Program-made: the position numbers and the translations under genes
In this document: piece by piece, positions 16,299 through 24,264 of the stretch
Numbering within the stretch: position 1 is the first letter of the stretch
How the letters are laid out: every line of letters begins with the position of its first letter
Notes under the pieces: model-generated
Seen by the model: only the letters and a program-made list of their open reading frames with translations
Databases searched by the model: none
What the model was told of the DNA's origin: nothing
Origin: Chloroflexota bacterium
GTDB lineage: Bacteria; Chloroflexota; Anaerolineae; B4-G1
Length of the DNA: 27,902 nt
Direction: 5' to 3'
NCBI GenBank assembly: GCA_024232355.1
Contig: JAAEPW010001416.1
Location: forward strand, 1-27,902

Positions 16299-16604
16299 CT
16301 ACGCCTGATGCGTTGCATCAGACGCCGCTTCAGGCGTGACAAGAGCTATCAGCTTCTCGTACCCAAAGTTGCGAACCCATTGCGCGAGCGTGTCGGCCAG
16401 GTGGGGTGCTTGTGGACGGATGGCCTCGATGAGTGCAAGCATCTGGTCAGCGTCCAGGATGGTTACCGCTTGGTTGTGCTGGCCGAAAGGAACATTCGTT
16501 CGGGTAGCGACAAAAGTGGAAGTGGAATCACTCGTCTCAGAGCATATCGAAAGTAGAGAAAGGGTGGAGGGGGTATTGTTATGCTGCACTGAGCAGTCAC
16601 TCAT
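16299..16604 (-). CDS. Small protein of unknown function, 101 residues
   Basis: The first 45 residues are polar and Ser/Thr-rich and look disordered. From about residue 50 the chain is helical: an ILDADQMLALIEAIRP segment, a LADTLAQWVRNF segment and a short YEKLIALV segment. From memory, helical tails of this kind (LIxxIRPxxPxLAxxLxxLxxxFxY) occur at the C-terminal end of multi-domain Chloroflexota kinases; I cannot check this here. It starts with ATG at 16604 without a clear Shine-Dalgarno, 30 nt after the stalk-protein gene, and ends 48 nt before the two-component gene on the same strand. It could be a kinase-docking helix pair acting in trans, or the remnant of a decayed kinase. Function not assigned. 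Confidence 0.6.
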   Translation of the reverse strand: MSDCSVQHNNTPSTLSLLSICSETSDSTSTFVATRTNVPFGQHNQAVTILDADQMLALIEAIRPQAPHLADTLAQWVRNFGYEKLIALVTPEAASDATHQA

Positions 16605-16613
16605 TCAAGGGTA

Positions 16614-16631
16614 TTGCACTAAAGTGTGCAA
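16614..16631. promoter_or_regulatory. Inverted repeat TTGCAC-N6-GTGCAA, possible operator
   Basis: Two perfect 6-nt arms (16614-16619 and 16626-16631) flank TAAAGT in the 30-nt gap between the stop codon of the stalk-protein gene and the ATG of the 101-residue protein. No T-run follows on either strand, so it is not a standard terminator. An 18-nt dyad just before a gene pair that encodes a LuxR-type DNA-binding protein could be a regulator site, but this is inference. Confidence 0.4.
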
Positions 16632-16634
16632 GAG

Positions 16635-18908
16635 TTACGGCGGTGGAGATGTTGTTGGGATAGTAAATATTGCTAGGGGTATACCATCACCAAGCACCCA
16701 GAAAGCAAGGTCGTTCCAACTCCCACTACCGATGTATGTCATCTCTGCGGTCCACGTGGCTGCGTCTTGCAAGGCAGCCACAGAGTAGCTAGATGAATCC
16801 TCTTCATTAGGACCAGAGATGGATCCCTCGCTAAAGGGACCTGTCGTTGGTGTGGTCCATTCCATTGTTACATCGTTGTCTAGGTCCCAGTTGTGCTGCT
16901 CAAAAACTAGTGCTCCTGATGGTACGTATGGATACAGCCGTCGAGAGACGAGGGGGATCGTCCACGAGTAGGCGAAAACGCGGCTGCCCGCTGGCGCTGC
17001 GGTGTGCGTTGTTGACAGAGTACTCATTGCCACAATGTAGCGATTGCCGTCGTCGCCGTTGTTAGCGCCTACAACAGAGAGCTTGAACATGCGTTTGTTC
17101 CCCACAGGTTCTCCTTGAGTAAGAGGATCGTTGATCGTGGCAAACGGGTGCCAATTCCCATTCAGCGTGGCGTTGACGGCAAATGTCTGGCTGATTATCA
17201 ACGTGCCGCTGCGGATTCCAAGATCAGATGTGGTAGCAAATACGGCCTGGCGAGCATTAGGATCAGTGAAAGCACCAGGGCCTCCATAGAGACTAAAGGC
17301 TGTAAAAGTGCCCCATCCGATACCTATGTTCTCATCGAACGTGTCGCCTACGTCGGGATCAAAGATGTAGACGTAAAGCGGGCCTGTGACCGTGTCTGGC
17401 ACTTCGAAAAATATGACTTGTACCTGGTCATTGTCGCCGTTGGCTGGCGAGCTAGCAGCTGTACCAAACGTCATCAGTTCCCCCGTCTCTAGCGTCGTAA
17501 CTGGGCAGTGGACAGTATAAGCGGGGGAGAGTGTGGTTTGCCCATTGGGGGTCTGAACGGTGAGAGCGTAGACACCGAATGGGATGCCTGCTGACACTGT
17601 GCCGGTGATTGTATCGGTCGTGGCAGACAAGATAGTGATGGATGTGGGAGGATCACTTGTGAGCCATGCTGCAAGGGGGGCAATAAAATCGCTTCCTCGA
17701 ATGATAACTGTTACATCTCCGCTATTGCACCCCTCATTAGGCGTAATACTGATGATAGTTGGAGGCGGTATGACCGGATCGCGGGCCTCGTAAGCGTTCG
17801 CAAGTGTGTCGAATTGTCCATCTGGATTCTCGACAGTGAGATCATAGAGACCGGCAAGGATACCGGCTGGCACTATCCCGTCAATTGTAGTGGCGGTAGG
17901 ATTAGAGGTGGCAATGGTTATACCATCGAGTCTTACCTGGGGGTTACCAAAGAAATTGCTTCCATAAATAGTCACCGGTACAATTGCATCGTTATATCCC
18001 CAAGCAGGTTCGATGCGATTGATAATCGGAGGCGGAATTGGGATGCGGGCTTCGTAAGCGCCAAAAAGTGTGTCGGATTGCTGCCCATCAGGATTCTGGA
18101 CGGTGAGATCATAGAAACCGGCAGAGATATTGGCTGGCACTGTACCATTGATTGTATTACCAGTGACATTGGTGATGGCGATGGGTAAGCCTATTACTAA
18201 GGGCGTACCAACGAAATTGTTTCCATAAATGGTCACTGGTACAGCTACATTGTTATATCCCCAAGAAGGGTCGATGCTGGTGACAATCGGAGGTGGGGAC
18301 GGGGGAGATGTGGGTGGTGGGACAGGAGTGTCCGTCGGCGTCGGGGTGGCAGTGGGCGAGGCGGTGGGGGTAGATGTGGGGGTAGATGTACCGGTAGGCG
18401 TGGGTGAGGGAGTGGTAGTAGGCGTAGGAGTGGGTGTTCCAGTCGGTGTAGGAGTGCCGGTTGGGGTGGGGGTACCTGTGCCGGTTGGAGTAGGTGTATG
18501 GGGCGTCGAGGTTGTGCTGGGAGTAGACGTCGGACCCCCAGCCACTGCTGGAGGTGTCGATGTGCCCGTCGATATCGGGGCCAAGGTGACTACTTGGACA
18601 ACAGACGGCGACCCCCCTGGTGTTGGGTTTAAACTCCAGGAAGGAGGAGTCATCACTTCGGGGAGGAGCGGCACGAATTGTAATTCAGCAGTGTCGGTGC
18701 CGCCGTTTGGACGCAGTTCAGACAACATATTGGCCGGGACTACCCATGAGCGATCAGGCCTGATCGCCATCTGTGCAGTGCACAAAAGGCAGATAAACCC
18801 CAGCAGCAGTATCAGGAAGAACAGGAGCAAATCTCGCCGGTCCCGATCTTTGTCATCGGTGCCTTTGAGATCCAAATCCTGTTCGCTTTGAGGTTCTTTT
18901 GCAGCCAT
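16635..18908 (-). CDS. Membrane-anchored stalk protein with three IPT/TIG domains
   Basis: The 757-residue product begins with a highly charged cytoplasmic head (DDKDRDRRD), one membrane segment at 27-46, and an outer region. A Thr/Pro/Gly/Ser stalk spans about 118-208 (TPTPTGTPTPTGT-like). Three IPT/TIG immunoglobulin-like domains follow at about 207-286, 294-374 and 384-467, each with SIDPSWGYNN/RIEPAWGYND/SITPNEGCNS starts and GxYDLTVxNPDGQ ends. The last 280 residues are beta-rich and unnamed (VYIFDPDVGDTFDE, FSLYGGPGAFTDP, GNKRMFKLSVVG). The chosen ATG at 18908 has a weak AAAGAG upstream; a TTG at 18950 that overlaps the kinase stop codon would add 14 residues. It lies 38 nt after the membrane sensor kinase gene, so the two are probably co-transcribed. 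An adhesive or scaffold role, perhaps as ligand-presenting partner of the kinase, is inference. Confidence 0.88.
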   Translation of the reverse strand: MAAKEPQSEQDLDLKGTDDKDRDRRDLLLFFLILLLGFICLLCTAQMAIRPDRSWVVPANMLSELRPNGGTDTAELQFVPLLPEVMTPPSWSLNPTPGGSPSVVQVVTLAPISTGTSTPPAVAGGPTSTPSTTSTPHTPTPTGTGTPTPTGTPTPTGTPTPTPTTTPSPTPTGTSTPTSTPTASPTATPTPTDTPVPPPTSPPSPPPIVTSIDPSWGYNNVAVPVTIYGNNFVGTPLVIGLPIAITNVTGNTINGTVPANISAGFYDLTVQNPDGQQSDTLFGAYEARIPIPPPIINRIEPAWGYNDAIVPVTIYGSNFFGNPQVRLDGITIATSNPTATTIDGIVPAGILAGLYDLTVENPDGQFDTLANAYEARDPVIPPPTIISITPNEGCNSGDVTVIIRGSDFIAPLAAWLTSDPPTSITILSATTDTITGTVSAGIPFGVYALTVQTPNGQTTLSPAYTVHCPVTTLETGELMTFGTAASSPANGDNDQVQVIFFEVPDTVTGPLYVYIFDPDVGDTFDENIGIGWGTFTAFSLYGGPGAFTDPNARQAVFATTSDLGIRSGTLIISQTFAVNATLNGNWHPFATINDPLTQGEPVGNKRMFKLSVVGANNGDDGNRYIVAMSTLSTTHTAAPAGSRVFAYSWTIPLVSRRLYPYVPSGALVFEQHNWDLDNDVTMEWTTPTTGPFSEGSISGPNEEDSSSYSVAALQDAATWTAEMTYIGSGSWNDLAFWVLGDGIPLAIFTIPTTSPPP
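18285..18557 (-). repeat. Low-complexity DNA encoding the Thr/Pro stalk
   Basis: This stretch is made of degenerate 6-, 9- and 18-nt units of the GGNGTNGGNGT kind on the plus strand, giving Thr-Pro-Thr-Pro, Gly-Thr-Pro and Ser-Thr-Pro blocks on the coding strand. Such DNA gains and loses units by slippage, so stalk length may vary among strains. A Gly/Val reading frame on the plus strand is a shadow of this composition. Confidence 0.8.
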
Positions 18909-18946
18909 ATTTATGCTCTTTGCTTCGATGCCTCGGGATTCTTTCC

Positions 18947-21205
18947 TCAATCAATTTCATCGTCTGCTACATTCTGTAGCGTTGGAAGAATCAAGCTGAA
19001 CGTGCTACCAGCTCCTTCTTCACTGACGACGGTGATTTCTCCTCCATGCGCCTCAATAATTGCATTGGAGAGGTACAGCCCGACGCCAAGGCCCCGCACT
19101 TCGTCTGCCGGCATATTTGTGACCCGGTAGAAACGGTCAAAGAGGTTCTCCAGATCTGTGGCCGAGATACCTATGCCGGTGTCTATAACGTCTAGAACTA
19201 GATGGTCGTTGCGTTCGAACAGCCGCAGGGTCACGCTGCCGCCAGATGGTGTGTACTGCAAGGCGTTGCGTACTAGGTGGATGACGGCCCAACGCAAACG
19301 CCGACTGTCTGCGTCTATGGGAGGCAATCCAGCAGGAATCTTTACCTGGAACGCCAATTTCTTTTCATCCATCCTCGGTTGCCAATCTTCGACTACATCT
19401 TCAATGAGGGTGGACAAACGCATGGGCCGTTTTACGACGCCCAAACGTCCGCTCGCCTGCATCTCGGAAAAGTCTAACAATTCGTTGACCATTGCTATTA
19501 GATCGTCAACATTCCGGTTGATTGTTTCCAGGAAGTTGTGTTGTGCATCTTTGAGGGGGCCGCCAGCACCTGAAAGCAAGAGTTCTCCATAACCCTTGAT
19601 CGCTGTCAGTGGGGTGCGCAACTCGTGCGAGACGTGTGTGATGAATTCATCCTTGAGCCGTTCTGCTTCAACTTCAGCCGTTACGTCCCGCATCACAACC
19701 ACGGTGCCCAAGCGCTCGTCGTCGTCTGTCCGAACGACGGCCGAGTGGGCACTAACGACTTTTTGCCCGATCTCAAAGCGCCGATGTTCCATGTGCCATA
19801 GCCCCAGTTGATCGGCCATATTTGGGTCGTAATCTTCTGGGGCGGGCAAGTCGCGCAATGGACCAGACATAAAGCCAGATGCCATTTCTTCCAACAAAGT
19901 CTCGGCTGTTGCATTCAGGGGAACCTGATTCCCTTCTAGGTCTTCTAATATCACGCCGTCGCCCATGCTGGAGAGAATTGCCCTCATACGACCGACCGCT
20001 TCCTCTAGTGCATGCGTACGTTCAGCCAATCGTGTGGTCATCTCGTCAAAGGTTCCGGCCAATATGCCGATTTCGTCTGTGCTCGCAATGCCCGTGCGCT
20101 GCTCAAGATCTCCATCGGCCACAGCTTGAGACGTGCGGACCAGACGGCTGAGTGGGTTCGTGATACGTTGAGAAATCAAGTATCCGACGAGTATCACGCC
20201 CCCCATTCCAATGACAAAGATCAGTGTGTATGTGTTGCGGCTGCCCAGTTGACTCTCAACGACGAAATTCAGGGGCAGCGCGACGGCAAAGACGCCAAGT
20301 ATATCATCACTCACACGAAGAGAGCTGCGGGCGAGGCGGTATGAGCGACCACGAACATCGTTAACTCCCTCAACCATAGTAGACTCTAGATTGTAGAGCG
20401 TCCCTTCGTAGATTGCGGGTGTTGTTGAGAGTTGGTCTAGCAAAGCTTTGCTGTCGGCAGATTGTTCATCGAGCGTAAAGGTAGAGTCGACAGCACGACC
20501 GCCACCGAGATAGATGATTACATCAGCCAGAGAGGTATTTTTGAATTGTGTCAATAACGTGTCGAGAGAGGTGCCGACAACGACTACACCGACCACATGA
20601 TCGTCTAGCCCAATAGGTAGAGCCGTAAAGTAATAATATCGCTCATTTACGGCGTCTTGTACCAGACCACGTTTTGGCCGTGCAGTTGGATCGTTGGCGT
20701 CCAACAACAACCGTACCATTGGCAGTCCGGAGGTGTCGAACTGTTCTGCTGGAGGGCCGAGTGTACCATCATTTTGACGCAATGTGTGTAGGACTGCTTG
20801 TCCACTTGCGTCGGTAACAATGATATACTCCAAGTCATGGAGAACGGCCAAGGGGTGCGCCATTGCTACCACCGCACCTCTATCATCATCCCTTAGAGCC
20901 TCGTTTAGGCCTGTCGTAAAGGCTATTCCTCGTGCGGCTTCTAGGTGTTCGGTCTCGCTGAGTGCCATATCGTCCGAAACCACGCGTCCCGCTTCGAGCA
21001 AGGCGTTAGTCAATAGGTCATCAATAGAGCTGACGACCAGTTGGGTCACCACGTAGATGCCCAAGATTGCTACGATCAGCGTGAGAACCAGAAAGGGCAG
21101 AATGATCTTGGTTCGAATGTTGGAGAAAAAGAAACGCTGGAATAGTTGGAGCCATCCAGGCAATTCTTCTGACTGTTGATGTCGCTGTGCTTTCTTTGTT
21201 TGCAT
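18947..21205 (-). CDS. Membrane sensor histidine kinase (extracellular sensor-HAMP-PAS-HisKA-HATPase_c)
   Basis: Numbered from the ATG at 21205 (752 residues): short cytoplasmic head, membrane segment 32-54, an extracellular sensor of about 270 residues resembling a CACHE-type fold (EYIIVTDASGQAVLHT, YYYFTALPIG, VVGVVVVGTS), second membrane segment 325-346, HAMP 347-400, a PAS-like domain about 408-510, HisKA with phospho-His H527 in THVSHELRTPLTAIKGY, and HATPase_c with the N box (HLVRNALQYTP), DTGIGI and GLGVGLYLS loops. It is a classical orthodox kinase without an attached receiver, and no separate regulator lies next to it. AGAGAGG sits 8 nt before the ATG. A TTG overlapping the ruvA stop codon is the longer alternative. 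The gap to ruvA is 17 nt and to the stalk-protein gene 38 nt, so it belongs to the yebC-ruvCA transcript unless an internal promoter exists. Confidence 0.93.
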   Translation of the reverse strand: MQTKKAQRHQQSEELPGWLQLFQRFFFSNIRTKIILPFLVLTLIVAILGIYVVTQLVVSSIDDLLTNALLEAGRVVSDDMALSETEHLEAARGIAFTTGLNEALRDDDRGAVVAMAHPLAVLHDLEYIIVTDASGQAVLHTLRQNDGTLGPPAEQFDTSGLPMVRLLLDANDPTARPKRGLVQDAVNERYYYFTALPIGLDDHVVGVVVVGTSLDTLLTQFKNTSLADVIIYLGGGRAVDSTFTLDEQSADSKALLDQLSTTPAIYEGTLYNLESTMVEGVNDVRGRSYRLARSSLRVSDDILGVFAVALPLNFVVESQLGSRNTYTLIFVIGMGGVILVGYLISQRITNPLSRLVRTSQAVADGDLEQRTGIASTDEIGILAGTFDEMTTRLAERTHALEEAVGRMRAILSSMGDGVILEDLEGNQVPLNATAETLLEEMASGFMSGPLRDLPAPEDYDPNMADQLGLWHMEHRRFEIGQKVVSAHSAVVRTDDDERLGTVVVMRDVTAEVEAERLKDEFITHVSHELRTPLTAIKGYGELLLSGAGGPLKDAQHNFLETINRNVDDLIAMVNELLDFSEMQASGRLGVVKRPMRLSTLIEDVVEDWQPRMDEKKLAFQVKIPAGLPPIDADSRRLRWAVIHLVRNALQYTPSGGSVTLRLFERNDHLVLDVIDTGIGISATDLENLFDRFYRVTNMPADEVRGLGVGLYLSNAIIEAHGGEITVVSEEGAGSTFSLILPTLQNVADDEID

Positions 21206-21222
21206 CGCTGACACCTCTCTGA

Positions 21223-21804
21223 TCAAGGTGAGGCAAAATAAGTCAATGCCTGACGTACTCGTTCCTCGACAGGCCGATCATCGTCTCGTGGTAGGCTTTG
21301 CATCGCTGCCTGTGCCTCGACCAGGCTAAATCCTAACCCGGTCAACGCGGCGATGACCTCGGTATCCGTATCACTTAACAGGGGCGTCGATTCTACCCCA
21401 GCGGGAATGATTTTGTCTTTGAGATGAAAGATGATGGCTCGAGCAGTTTTTGGTCCGATGCCTGGCACTCGGGACAACAGACCTGGCTCTTCCTGTACCA
21501 CGGCTTGACGGAGTGTATCTGGCGAAACAGTGCCCAATAGCGCCATTGCGACTTTGGGGCCGACGCCGGAAATGCTCAATAAAAGTTTGAACAGTGTCAG
21601 TTCTTCTTTCGTGAGAAATCCAAAGAGCGACAATTCGTTTTCGCGCACGTGTAGGTGAGTAAAGAGTTCTACTGGCTGATCTATGTCATTGAGTTGCGCC
21701 AGTATATTGACTGGTGTGCGTACGTGGATTCCAATCCCTCCGGTACGAACCACCACGTGATCCTCTCCAACGCTCCACACTGTTCCGCTAAGCCTGTCAA
21801 TCAT
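21223..21804 (-). CDS. ruvA: Holliday junction branch migration protein RuvA
   Basis: RuvA forms the tetramer that grips four-way DNA junctions and loads the RuvB motor. The 193-residue length is normal. The N-terminal OB-fold opens with MIDRLSGTVW and carries the HVRENELSLFGF segment. Two helix-hairpin-helix motifs follow: SISGVGPKVAMALL (about 79-92) and RVPGIGPKTARAIIFHL (about 112-128). The C-terminal domain that contacts RuvB is present (EVIAALTGLGFSLVEAQAA). The ATG is 9 nt after the ruvC stop codon, so the two are coupled. ruvB is not in this window. Confidence 0.97.
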   Translation of the reverse strand: MIDRLSGTVWSVGEDHVVVRTGGIGIHVRTPVNILAQLNDIDQPVELFTHLHVRENELSLFGFLTKEELTLFKLLLSISGVGPKVAMALLGTVSPDTLRQAVVQEEPGLLSRVPGIGPKTARAIIFHLKDKIIPAGVESTPLLSDTDTEVIAALTGLGFSLVEAQAAMQSLPRDDDRPVEERVRQALTYFASP

Positions 21805-21813
21805 CGTTGTTCA

Positions 21814-22311
21814 CTACAAACCACTTTCAGAGAGCATGGTCAAGCGAGCCGAGTGGAGATGGCAGATAGCAACCGCCAGTGCATCGGCAGCGTCGTCGGG
21901 GCGCGGCACTTGGGTCAACCCCAGTAACAGTCTTACCATCTCTTGCATCTGTGCCTTGTCTGCACTCCCGTATCCGGTCACTGCTTGTTTGATCACCAGT
22001 GGTGTGTATTCGGCCACAGTAAGCCCGGTGTCAACCAAAGCCAATAGTGTCACTCCTCGCGCATGTCCCACACTCATCGCGGTGCGCACATTCCGGCTGA
22101 AAAAGAGTTCCTCTACCGCAGCTGTGGTAGGCTGCCACTCTGCCACCAACTCTTTCACTGCCCGATAAATCAATTGTAAACGAGTAGGAAGGGGCTGCCC
22201 CGCTGGCGTTTTGATGACGCCGAACGTCACAGAACTTAATTCTCCTCTTACCTCTTCCACCACGCCGTAGCCCGTGGTAGCAGTGCCGGGGTCAATGCCA
22301 AGTACGCGCAT
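21814..22311 (-). CDS. ruvC: Crossover junction endodeoxyribonuclease RuvC
   Basis: RuvC cuts Holliday junctions symmetrically to resolve recombination intermediates. The 165-residue protein has the RNase H-like fold with the acidic catalytic set: Asp7 in LGIDPGTATTGYG, Glu67 in AAVEELFF, and Asp140 with Asp143 in RPDDAADALAVAICH. The TPLVIKQAVTGYGSADKAQM segment is also conserved in the family. It lies 57 nt after yebC and 9 nt before ruvA, the classic yebC-ruvC-ruvA order. The start ATG has only a weak upstream Shine-Dalgarno. Confidence 0.97.
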   Translation of the reverse strand: MRVLGIDPGTATTGYGVVEEVRGELSSVTFGVIKTPAGQPLPTRLQLIYRAVKELVAEWQPTTAAVEELFFSRNVRTAMSVGHARGVTLLALVDTGLTVAEYTPLVIKQAVTGYGSADKAQMQEMVRLLLGLTQVPRPDDAADALAVAICHLHSARLTMLSESGL

Positions 22312-22368
22312 CCCAAAGTTAGCCTGTTGCCAGGGCCACTCACAATGTGGGGCAAGGATGTGAATATA

Positions 22369-23124
22369 TCACGATGCGGCCTCGTAGGTGGACATTACTT
22401 CGTCGCTAATGTCCATATTGGAATAGACTTGCTGTGTGTCGTCCAGTTCCTCCAAGGCGTCAATGACTCCCATCACTTGCAAGGTTTCTTTTTCTTCCAG
22501 TTGCATGGTGTTCTTGGGGATCAGGGATACCTCGGCTGTCTCGAATTGAATGCTTGCCTCTTCTAATGCTTGGCGAACTACTCGAAAGTTCCCTACGTCG
22601 GAATAAACCTCGATCAAGTCGTCGCCGAATATGACATCATCGGCTCCCGCATCTACCGCGATTTCAAAAATAGAGTCTTCGTCTACCCCATCTGGCGCAA
22701 TCGCAAGGTATCCTTTACGATCAAACTGCCAAGCGACGGCACCTGCTTCGGCAAGCGTCCCCCCTTGGCGAGTGAGGACACGTCGAATATCGGCAACGGT
22801 ACGATTTTTGTTATCGGTGAGTGCTTTTACCAGTACAGCTACGCCATTGGGGGCATATCCCTCGTACATCACCTCGGATAGTTCTTCACCCTTGAGTTCT
22901 CCGGTGCCTCGTTTGATGGCCCGCTCGATGTTGTCTTTGGGCATATTGGCGGCCTTGGCTTTGTCTATCGCCAAGCGTAGGCCAAAGTTGGTTTCGGGGT
23001 CGCCTCCTCCTGCACGGGCCGCGACTGTGACTTCTCGTGCTACTCGGGTGAACAGTTTCCCCCGCCGGGCATCGGTGATGGCTTTTTTGTGTTTAATAGT
23101 TGACCATTTACTGTGACCAGACAT
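22369..23124 (-). CDS. yebC: YebC/PmpR family protein (TACO1-like)
   Basis: The product is 251 residues and starts with the family signature MSGHSKWSTIKHKKA. The next conserved blocks are KLFTRVAREVTVAAR, RLAIDKAKAANMPKDNIERA and YEGYAPNGVAVLVKALTDN. Members have been described as DNA-binding regulators and, more recently, as translation factors that relieve ribosome stalling; the sequence cannot tell which role applies. The ATG at 23124 follows AGGAG with 7 nt spacing. A longer frame to 23154 adds ten residues not seen in the family and is rejected. It is the first gene of the yebC-ruvC-ruvA unit and has its own promoter. Confidence 0.96.
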   Translation of the reverse strand: MSGHSKWSTIKHKKAITDARRGKLFTRVAREVTVAARAGGGDPETNFGLRLAIDKAKAANMPKDNIERAIKRGTGELKGEELSEVMYEGYAPNGVAVLVKALTDNKNRTVADIRRVLTRQGGTLAEAGAVAWQFDRKGYLAIAPDGVDEDSIFEIAVDAGADDVIFGDDLIEVYSDVGNFRVVRQALEEASIQFETAEVSLIPKNTMQLEEKETLQVMGVIDALEELDDTQQVYSNMDISDEVMSTYEAAS

Positions 23125-23198
23125 ACTTTTTCTCCTGAATAATACTACACGCAAAGCATAAATGCAGAGATGAGATGATTTTGAATGAGATAGAATAG

Positions 23199-23228
23199 AT
23201 TATACCACTGTGCGGCCTGGTTAGGCAA
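23199..23228 (-). promoter_or_regulatory. Promoter of yebC-ruvC-ruvA
   Basis: On the minus strand TTGCCT (23228-23223) is followed after 18 nt by a perfect TATAAT (23204-23199). The predicted transcript start, near 23192, gives a leader of about 68 nt before yebC. It lies directly downstream of the fmt terminator, which supports an independent unit. Confidence 0.65.
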
Positions 23229-23245
23229 GCGCCAGACGGACCACT

Positions 23246-23277
23246 AAAAAGAGGTAGAGTTCTCTCTACCCCTTTTT
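23246..23277 (-). terminator. Intrinsic terminator of fmt
   Basis: A 9-bp stem (GAGGTAGAG at 23251-23259 with CTCTACCCC at 23264-23272, one wobble) closes a 4-nt loop and is flanked by A5 and T5. On the minus strand it is followed by TTTTT. It starts at the fmt stop codon itself. Being symmetric it could also stop transcription on the plus strand. Confidence 0.88.
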
Positions 23278-24226
23278 ACTCGTTTGTTATTCCCAACTGG
23301 ATGCCCACGCACTCGCGTTGACCGCAGAGAAAAGTTGCAATATCCATAGATCTCTTGCCAGCCAACTGCACATCCTCCAAGCGCAACGCTCCTTTTCCCG
23401 TGACGATGGCAATGCACATGTCATCATCAAGGGAAAATACTGTTCCTGGGGGAGCGTCTCCCCGCCATTCGGGCAGAGGTACGGCCCGCAATATCTTGAG
23501 CCGTTTCCCGTGCAACATCGTGAACGCGCCTGGCCAGGGATTGAACGCTCTCACGTGTCTCCCCAATTCGACTGCTGGACGCGACCAATCGAGCAAGCCA
23601 TCCTCTTTACGCAGTCGTCCAGCATAAGTGATTCCCTCTTTGGGTTGCGGCTGCGGCAGCAGATCTCCCGCCAGGTACGGCGGCAGTGTTTCCATCAGCA
23701 ATTGGGCTCCTACTTGAGCCAGCCGTTCTTCCAACGTCGCTTGTGTATCGTTGGGATGGATTGGTTCTTCCCGTTGGTTCAAGATGGGACCTGTGTCCAA
23801 TCCTGCATCCATCTGCATAATGGTCACGCCAGTGATCTCATCGCCAGCCAGGATAGATGCCGCTATTGGATTGCCCCGCCAGCGAGGTAACAGTGAGGCA
23901 TGAATGTTGAGGCAACCATAGGACGGCAAGTCGAGTATATTTTGCTGAAGGATCTGTCCAAAGGCTGTCACGACAATGATGTCTGGCTTCCAGGCTGCCA
24001 GTTGCGTCACTGCTTCTGGCGTACGTAACGATTGTGGTTGGAACAGCGGCAATCCACGCTCCAACGCCACGTTTTTGACCGGGGATGATACCAGCCGTCG
24101 CCCTCGCCCAGCAGGACGGTCTGGTTGCGCGACGACGCCGATGACGTCTACACAGTGTGCGCCGACTAGTGCCTCTAATGTTGGTACGGAGAAATTGGGT
24201 GTGCCCATGAAAACGAGTCGTGTCAT
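23276..24226 (-). CDS. fmt: Methionyl-tRNA formyltransferase
   Basis: Fmt formylates Met-tRNA(fMet) with 10-formyl-tetrahydrofolate for translation initiation. The 316-residue length is normal. The N-terminal Rossmann-type domain opens with LVFMGTPNFSVPTLEAL, has the PDRPAGRGRRL loop, and carries the catalytic set Asn107 and His109 (NIHASLLPRWRG) and Asp144 (MDAGLDTGP). The C-terminal OB-like domain has VRAFNPWPGAFT and LKI. One oddity is that the usual RWRGaaPI segment is RWRG-N-PI, one residue shorter. There is no Shine-Dalgarno before the ATG, and the promoter lies so close that the message is probably leaderless. def (peptide deformylase), often next to fmt, is not seen here. Confidence 0.96.
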   Translation of the reverse strand: MTRLVFMGTPNFSVPTLEALVGAHCVDVIGVVAQPDRPAGRGRRLVSSPVKNVALERGLPLFQPQSLRTPEAVTQLAAWKPDIIVVTAFGQILQQNILDLPSYGCLNIHASLLPRWRGNPIAASILAGDEITGVTIMQMDAGLDTGPILNQREEPIHPNDTQATLEERLAQVGAQLLMETLPPYLAGDLLPQPQPKEGITYAGRLRKEDGLLDWSRPAVELGRHVRAFNPWPGAFTMLHGKRLKILRAVPLPEWRGDAPPGTVFSLDDDMCIAIVTGKGALRLEDVQLAGKRSMDIATFLCGQRECVGIQLGITNE

Positions 24227-24235
24227 AGCAAATGC

Positions 24236-24264
24236 ATTGTAACACGGTACGGCGTGGGCGGCAA
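24236..24264 (-). promoter_or_regulatory. Promoter of fmt, probably leaderless
   Basis: On the minus strand TTGCCG (24264-24259), a 17-nt spacer and TACAAT (24241-24236) lie so close to the fmt ATG at 24226 that transcription would begin within about 1-4 nt of it. The absence of a ribosome binding site agrees with a leaderless message. Confidence 0.5.

Noticed and set aside
18285..18557. Possible CRISPR or minisatellite array
   Set aside because: Units are degenerate, short and in coding frame for Thr/Pro; there are no spacers and no constant repeat length.
18229..18891. Plus-strand Gly/Val repeat protein (VGVGVPVGVG)
   Set aside because: It is the complement of the Thr/Pro stalk DNA; the minus-strand frame is continuous with a membrane helix and IPT domains.
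23125..23154. Ten-residue N-terminal extension of YebC
   Set aside because: The family begins at MSGHSKWS and AGGAG with good spacing precedes that ATG at 23124.
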